Shown here piece by piece: positions 59,440-64,000 of a stretch of 64,000 nucleotides of DNA. The stretch spans positions 1,325,001 to 1,389,000 of the forward strand of contig BROG01000077.1 of NCBI GenBank assembly GCA_030159075.1, read 5' to 3'. Source of the DNA: Atrina japonica (lineage: Eukaryota; Mollusca; Bivalvia; Pterioida; Pinnidae). Both the position numbers and the translations under genes were made by a program. Position 1 is the stretch's first letter; each line of letters starts with the position of its first letter. The notes below the pieces were generated by a model that was given only the letters and a program-made list of their open reading frames with translations, made no database searches and was not told where the DNA came from.

Positions 59440-59545
59440 TGCTTGTAAAAAAAATCACAAGATACGTTAGAGATCTCGTGTCTGACTGGGTTCGGACTGA
59501 AACGTCCCGTTTGTGGAACAAACGCTTTACCACAAGTCTGCTACG
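59440..59545 (-). mobile_element. Possible tRNA-derived SINE head
   Basis: On the minus strand TAGCAGACTTGTGGTAAAGC and, about 30 bp on, GGGACGTTTCAGTCCGAACC look like decayed A and B boxes around TGTTCCACAAACGG. No SINE body is recognised. Confidence 0.3.
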
Positions 59546-59558
59546 GACTGATTCTAAG

Positions 59559-59561
<3 letters not shown>

Positions 59562-59597
<36 letters not shown>

Positions 59598-59660
59598 TTC
59601 ATTGAAATAATATATATATAATATATATTATATATATATATATAATATATATATATATAT
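59562..59660 (+). repeat. Interrupted (TA)n
   Basis: Three TA runs separated by short spacers. Confidence 0.95.
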
Positions 59661-59664
59661 TGTC

Positions 59665-60765
59665 TTTTTTCACTTGAAAAATACACAAGAAACATACACT
59701 CCAATTGTCCATTAATGAATTTAAACGAAAATCTTCTTGTGGTATCTATCAATATTAGAAGATAACACAAATAATTAATCAGGAACATGGTCTGATGAAA
59801 TACGAAATTTTGAATTAAATACATACACGGCTGTTTAACTCAATAAACCGTTCGTATTGACTTAGTTTCAGAAAGTTCCGTTATTTCCGATTTGTTTCTT
59901 CGTTTTAAGTCATGCTGATGGAATCTGTAAATACAAATATATTAATTTCTGACACCTAATTCCTTTGCAGTTCAGGCGTAAAAATATCGTATTCGATGAA
60001 AATTGATAATCCAGCCGCCGTCAAATTCTCCCTCTTGTCCAAAACCTTTTGGTGTACTTCAATTTATGGATAAACCTTGCTATTGCCTCGCGTTACAATC
60101 ATTCCTATTAACTACTGCGTCTAACTTAATAAAAATTTCCTTGCACAATCATTTTAAAACACCTTTAAATTTTATTTTCAATCTGACGGAAACTTTTTTT
60201 TGTGCGAAATTTGGGAACTGAACAGAGAGGCTAGAATACTACCGTAAACAAAGATTGAAATAACATAGTATTCATGCAAGGCAATGGAATTGTCTTTTAT
60301 GATAATTTGACTTAAGGGGAAGAAGAACACCTGGTCACGTGACCAGAATGTCAATATAGTCATATAAACTGGAACTGATGTTGGCAATCTAAACAAAGAT
60401 GACAGGCAACACAAATTTGTCCACAAAATACATGAAATAAATGGTAAATACACATCAAGAAGGTACCCTTCTTCCTCTTAATCCCAGTTATGGAAGTCTT
60501 GCATATTACCGTAGTAAAAATTCATAACAACATATATTTAATAAATGATAGCATATTAAATTCTGGGTTATTGAACACATATTGAACACATTGTCGCAAG
60601 TGCTAACAATGACATGTATGTCATTGACCTTTTAGATGAGGTCCCGTTTTTTGGTAAAATCACTAAACGCATTAGCGCCAGTTAGTAGCGAAGGTCGAAA
60701 TTTGTGACTTTCACTTAAAGCTGGTAATGACGTCTCTAATCAGTGGAAAACTGGCGGGAATTAAA
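59665..60765. other. AT-rich non-coding stretch
   Basis: Frames at 60,003-60,453 on both strands are unrecognised. A TGACGTCT at about 60,728 is isolated. Confidence 0.4.
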
Positions 60766-60767
60766 AT

Positions 60768-61127
60768 GGCATTAGCTGTTGTTGTTGTTTTTTTTAACTT
60801 TATTTTTTTTACTACTTGAAATGACAAACATTAACAATGAAAGTGGTATACTCGGGCATAAAGATGATTAAATTCCTATATATTTTGTGAAAATTGCTTG
60901 AGAACTCCAGGTTTGGCACTTTTTAGATTCCAATTGATTAACTGAACATTATTATTTGTATATGAATACCAAACTTAGCCTGAACTTATTAACACAAAAT
61001 ATATAGGAATATAAGATTTTCTACGCCTGTCTATAGCTCTTATGTGTTAGGCCTATTGTATATCAGGTACAAGTTGTAAAAGTAGAAAAAAATTGAAATA
61101 AATTTGGAAAGCAGAGCTAATGCCCCT
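60768..61127. mobile_element. MITE family M1, copy 3, complete
   Basis: Ends TGGCATTAGCTGTTGTTG and AGAGCTAATGCCCCTT. Inner inverted pair ATTCCTATATATTTTGTGAA and ACACAAAATATATAGGAAT around TTTGGCACTTTTTAGA. It is 360 bp and non-coding. Confidence 0.88.
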
Positions 61128-61129
61128 TT

Positions 61130-62825
61130 ACAATAAGATAAAATACAAATTGTACAGATATCTTGACTAAAGAATACTACTTTATGCTACACTTCTTATC
61201 AAAAACATTCTTGTCTTTTTGTATAAATATTTTCATTCACCATATTCCAAACAGCCGCTATGTTTAGCCATATATTATCACCTATTTGCTAAATTTAGAT
61301 GGCAAAATTTTCAAAAACTTCCAATTATGTATTATATTGAAATGCTGGTAAAATTTGAGAGAAAATAATGCATCCATAGGTTATAAATGTAAATCTTACA
61401 TTTTACAATGACAGAAAAAAAGTCGATTTTGTAATTCTGATCAACCAGTCTGTAGACGTTTGTTATCATTTTGCAAGATTTATTAAGATATGAAGCGTTA
61501 ATAAATTTTCTATTTTAATCAAGAAAATTTTGAAACTCATTTAAAACACTGATTACTGATAATAAGGGGCTGGCGATTTCCAAAACCTGATTAAAGATTT
61601 ACTTCACACTGGTACAAGTAACCATGTACCTCGCTACAAATTGTCAGTCATTATTTTCAAAAATATTTCGAATAAGCCCAACAAATAATATTATGATCAA
61701 ATTTTGAATCTGGCCTCCGACAGATGCCAAGTGTTAACGTGGAAATGTCAACGACTCTAGATCAGTGATGTTTCAATTTAAGATCTGTACGACATCAAAG
61801 TTCTCGGTGACGTCAGCATCAACTGAATGGCAATTGGTTAAAATTTCAATTTTTAACTGTCAACGGTTTTCACTGTACTGTATTGGTTTCACATTCCAAT
61901 GATGTAATGAATCAAAGATTTACAATTTGTGGAGACCAATGAACAATAACCTAAGTAAAACGTCTTCACTTCCTTATGTTCGTCTCGGGTGATTACAAAT
62001 CACAGAGGACATTTGAGTCACATAGCATTTTAGAAAACAATGTATTCCAAACTCAGTGCATGTATCATTTTTCAGATAAAAAATATTGTAATAGATAGAA
62101 AATCGTCAAATAATTTGCCATTGAAGCTATCAATCAACCAGACATTTTATTTCTTCTTTACCAAATGTTTCTAATGATAAGGTTTCCGTTTGACCTGCAC
62201 TTTCAAACAAAATATTAGAAAGAAAATATAAAATAGAGTTTTCTCAATATCCGTATCATTTGAGTTGATTTGCCCATCTTGCAGATGAAACTCATATTAA
62301 ACTCAACAGTTTATTGCGCTCTCACTTCGTTGGAATAAGCGGATGTTTTGCCAGAAGAAAATAGGTGTGTCAAGAGAAAATCCACGTACCTATGTAAGCG
62401 AACACTATATATGACATACTTTGCTGGTTGTTCTGATGACGTCACAGTGTTATATTGGCGGAGGGCGAACATGCTTTAACATTTTAGTAATTCATAATTT
62501 GCCGTGTTTTGCTTCAAAATTATATTGTTGTGTAAAAATGTTTACAAAGTGTCAGATTATTGAAGAAATAAACATAATTATATTTACTTAAAGCAATATA
62601 ACTTGTAATTGACAGAAATTTTGCATGCAGATTCATATTTCATGCAATATCACATCTTGTATTAATCTGAAACTGAAACATTCTCAATAACAGTACTTAT
62701 TTATTAAATGTTGTATTTTGGATTCAAATTATATCAATTGTTGTGTAAACTTATGTTTCTGTTAGTTACTTTAGCAGTTAAACACAATTAAATGGACAAA
62801 TTTGAATATGGTGTTTATATCTTAA
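61130..62825. other. AT-rich non-coding stretch
   Basis: A TGACGTCA lies at about 62,438 with TATATATG about 30 bp upstream of it (wrong order for a plus-strand promoter, possible for the minus strand). No gene is recognised. Confidence 0.4.
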
Positions 62826-62829
62826 AATG

Positions 62830-63058
62830 ATACCCATATGCCAGGGTGTGTTCAACATATGAACACTTCATATTTGAGGTAAACTACTTACTAACAAGTT
62901 ATTGCTACAGGGATATAAAAAATCGAGTTTGATATCCACATTCCTCAAGTTTCTTGGTCGGTATAATGCCATTGTTTGCGATAACTCACTAAATGTGAAG
63001 TTTCCTGTTTGACAGCGTTGTTGAGTCATCTGTACCTGTTATGACAAGGATTTGCTCC
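62830..63058 (+). pseudogene. Family A RT, 3'-terminal fragment, old
   Basis: Shifted remnants: CSTYEHFIFE, then KLLTNKLLLQGYKKSSLIST, FLKFLGRYNAIVCDNS, then a decayed end and the pre-tail GTCATCTGTACCTGTTATGA. The tail is replaced by (TA)n. It is more diverged than the other copies. Confidence 0.75.
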
Positions 63059-63060
63059 TC

Positions 63061-63061
<1 letters not shown>

Positions 63062-63109
<48 letters not shown>
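63062..63109 (+). repeat. (TA)n microsatellite at the RT 3' boundary
   Basis: About 23 TA units where the family A tail would be expected. Confidence 0.96.
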
Positions 63110-63112
<3 letters not shown>

Positions 63113-63480
63113 GTATATATAATTCATATTCACTGTTCCTTTAATTCGCAGAGATATCAAAAACATGCATATAGTGAATTTTGGTACCCAGATATACTTT
63201 GCCCAATATACTACATGTACTTACTTTGGTATTTGATTCAGCTTTTGTTCTCAATTTATATATACTTGTTTGTTATGCAAGGCCTGCTTCTGTATTCTGT
63301 TCTTATGTTTTATTCTGGATTATACCCCAAAAATTCAATGGTTCCTGTCCATAGAACTTCATAAAATTTTATTTCTAATGATGTGCAAAAAAAAACCATA
63401 AATCAACTTTAATTTTCTGTATTGGTATTAACATTATGTTACCAGTGTAGATGGGTTTGTATAATAGTTATGGTATCTAA
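63110..63480. other. AT-rich spacer
   Basis: The frame at 63,041-63,364 is driven by the TA tract and is not a gene. Confidence 0.5.
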
Positions 63481-63482
63481 AC

Positions 63483-63842
63483 GGGCATTAGCTGTGTTTA
63501 CAAAACAAAATGTTTCCATTTTTTCTATTTTTAGTACTGGTAACTGATGTACAATAACAAATAAAAGCTATACACAGGAATAAAAAATCTTATATTCCAA
63601 TATATTTTGTGGACATAAGTTCTGGTTCAATGTGGTGTGCATATAGTAAAGGTTGAATTAATCACTTGCAAGTGAATAATAATCAAACTTGGTTTCACAA
63701 GTAGTTTTCACAAAATATATAGAACTAAAAAAAATGTTATGGCTGTGTACATCTCTTTTTGTTATTGTATATCAATCTAGGTCAAAAAGGAAAGAACACT
63801 TTTTGAAAAAAAAAACAAAGCTAATCAGTCTTATGCTCCTTT
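63483..63842. mobile_element. MITE family M1, copy 4
   Basis: Begins GGGCATTAGCTGTGTTTAC and ends AAAGCTAATCAGTCTTATGC plus TCCTTTA, where 6-7 extra bases split the right TIR. Internal TTCCAATATATTTTGTGGAC and TTTTCACAAAATATATAGAA form the inner inverted pair. Confidence 0.82.
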
Positions 63843-64000
63843 ATATATTCCCAACTTTACCCAAGCATTAATATACCATTTATATCAATCATTAATCATT
63901 AAAATGAAATCGAGTAGTCAAAAGTGAGTCAATGATAAATTGAAATTCTGACCTTACAACCTGGCAATTAACGAAAGTGTACGTTTGAGAAATTCTCCCT

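Noticed and set aside
62407..62446. Second CRE/TATA promoter
   Set aside because: The TATA-like motif is on the wrong side for the plus strand and nothing supports a minus-strand transcript.

Overview
The window is AT-rich, intron/intergenic-like eukaryotic DNA. I see no complete cellular protein-coding gene, no rRNA and no functional tRNA. It is built from decayed reverse-transcriptase (RT) retroelements, tRNA-derived SINEs, several short terminal-inverted-repeat (TIR) elements of MITE type, minisatellites and long microsatellites ((TA)n, (TG)n, (CT)n, (GACA)n). This mixture, and the particular RT and tail sequences, suggest a marine invertebrate. A bivalve mollusc is my best guess, with another lophotrochozoan or amphioxus as alternatives. 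This rests on recognising repeat families, not on a search.

The dominant component is one RT family (family A) with a conserved roughly 170-bp 3' tail. RT-bearing copies lie at 3.5, 14.9-16.6, 36.4-37.3, 48.4-49.2 (minus), 56.5-56.9 and 62.8 kb. The longest is 14,897-16,826. All are broken by frameshifts, stops or deletions. The tail alone recurs about ten more times on both strands (13.0, 17.1, 22.6, 27.8, 31.9, 41.3, 41.7, 45.7, 47.9, 53.4 and 55.7 kb). A sister subfamily (family H) leaves an RT 3' end at 40.6 kb and tails at 33.7, 38.7, 49.5 and 59.2 kb. A distinct Penelope-like RT with a Y-L-D-D motif lies at 22.8-23.3 kb, with an inverted fragment of the same gene at 22.3 kb.

Layout. 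0-5 kb: an inverted-repeat element with repeat-rich ends, a head-to-tail family A pair, and a lone Tc1-like TIR. 5-12 kb: mostly unique AT-rich DNA with long microsatellites. 13-18 kb: a TIR element carrying CRE and TATA motifs, the longest RT copy, a SINE inserted in a tail with an 11-bp target duplication, a perfect-stem palindrome and a candidate TATA/CRE promoter. 18.5-20.5 kb: a possible large inverted-repeat element. 22-25.3 kb: a dense nest of a MITE, Penelope-like fragments, (TA)n, a second MITE family and a 71-bp hairpin minisatellite. 27.7-34.9 kb: SINE pieces, protein-like open fragments and a pogo/Tigger-like TIR element with a tail inserted in it. 36-43.4 kb: minisatellites tied to RT fragments. 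45-49 kb: SINEs, a TIR element, tails and a large RT-derived palindrome. 51.8-59.5 kb: a MITE between direct repeats, a Tc1-like TIR element with an inserted tail, and a 15-bp satellite interrupted by an RT copy. 60.7-63.9 kb: two MITE copies and a last RT 3' end.

The main result is how often tails and truncated RT copies sit in or next to tandem arrays and TIR elements. The elements are nested deeply enough to give a relative insertion order. None of the copies looks active.
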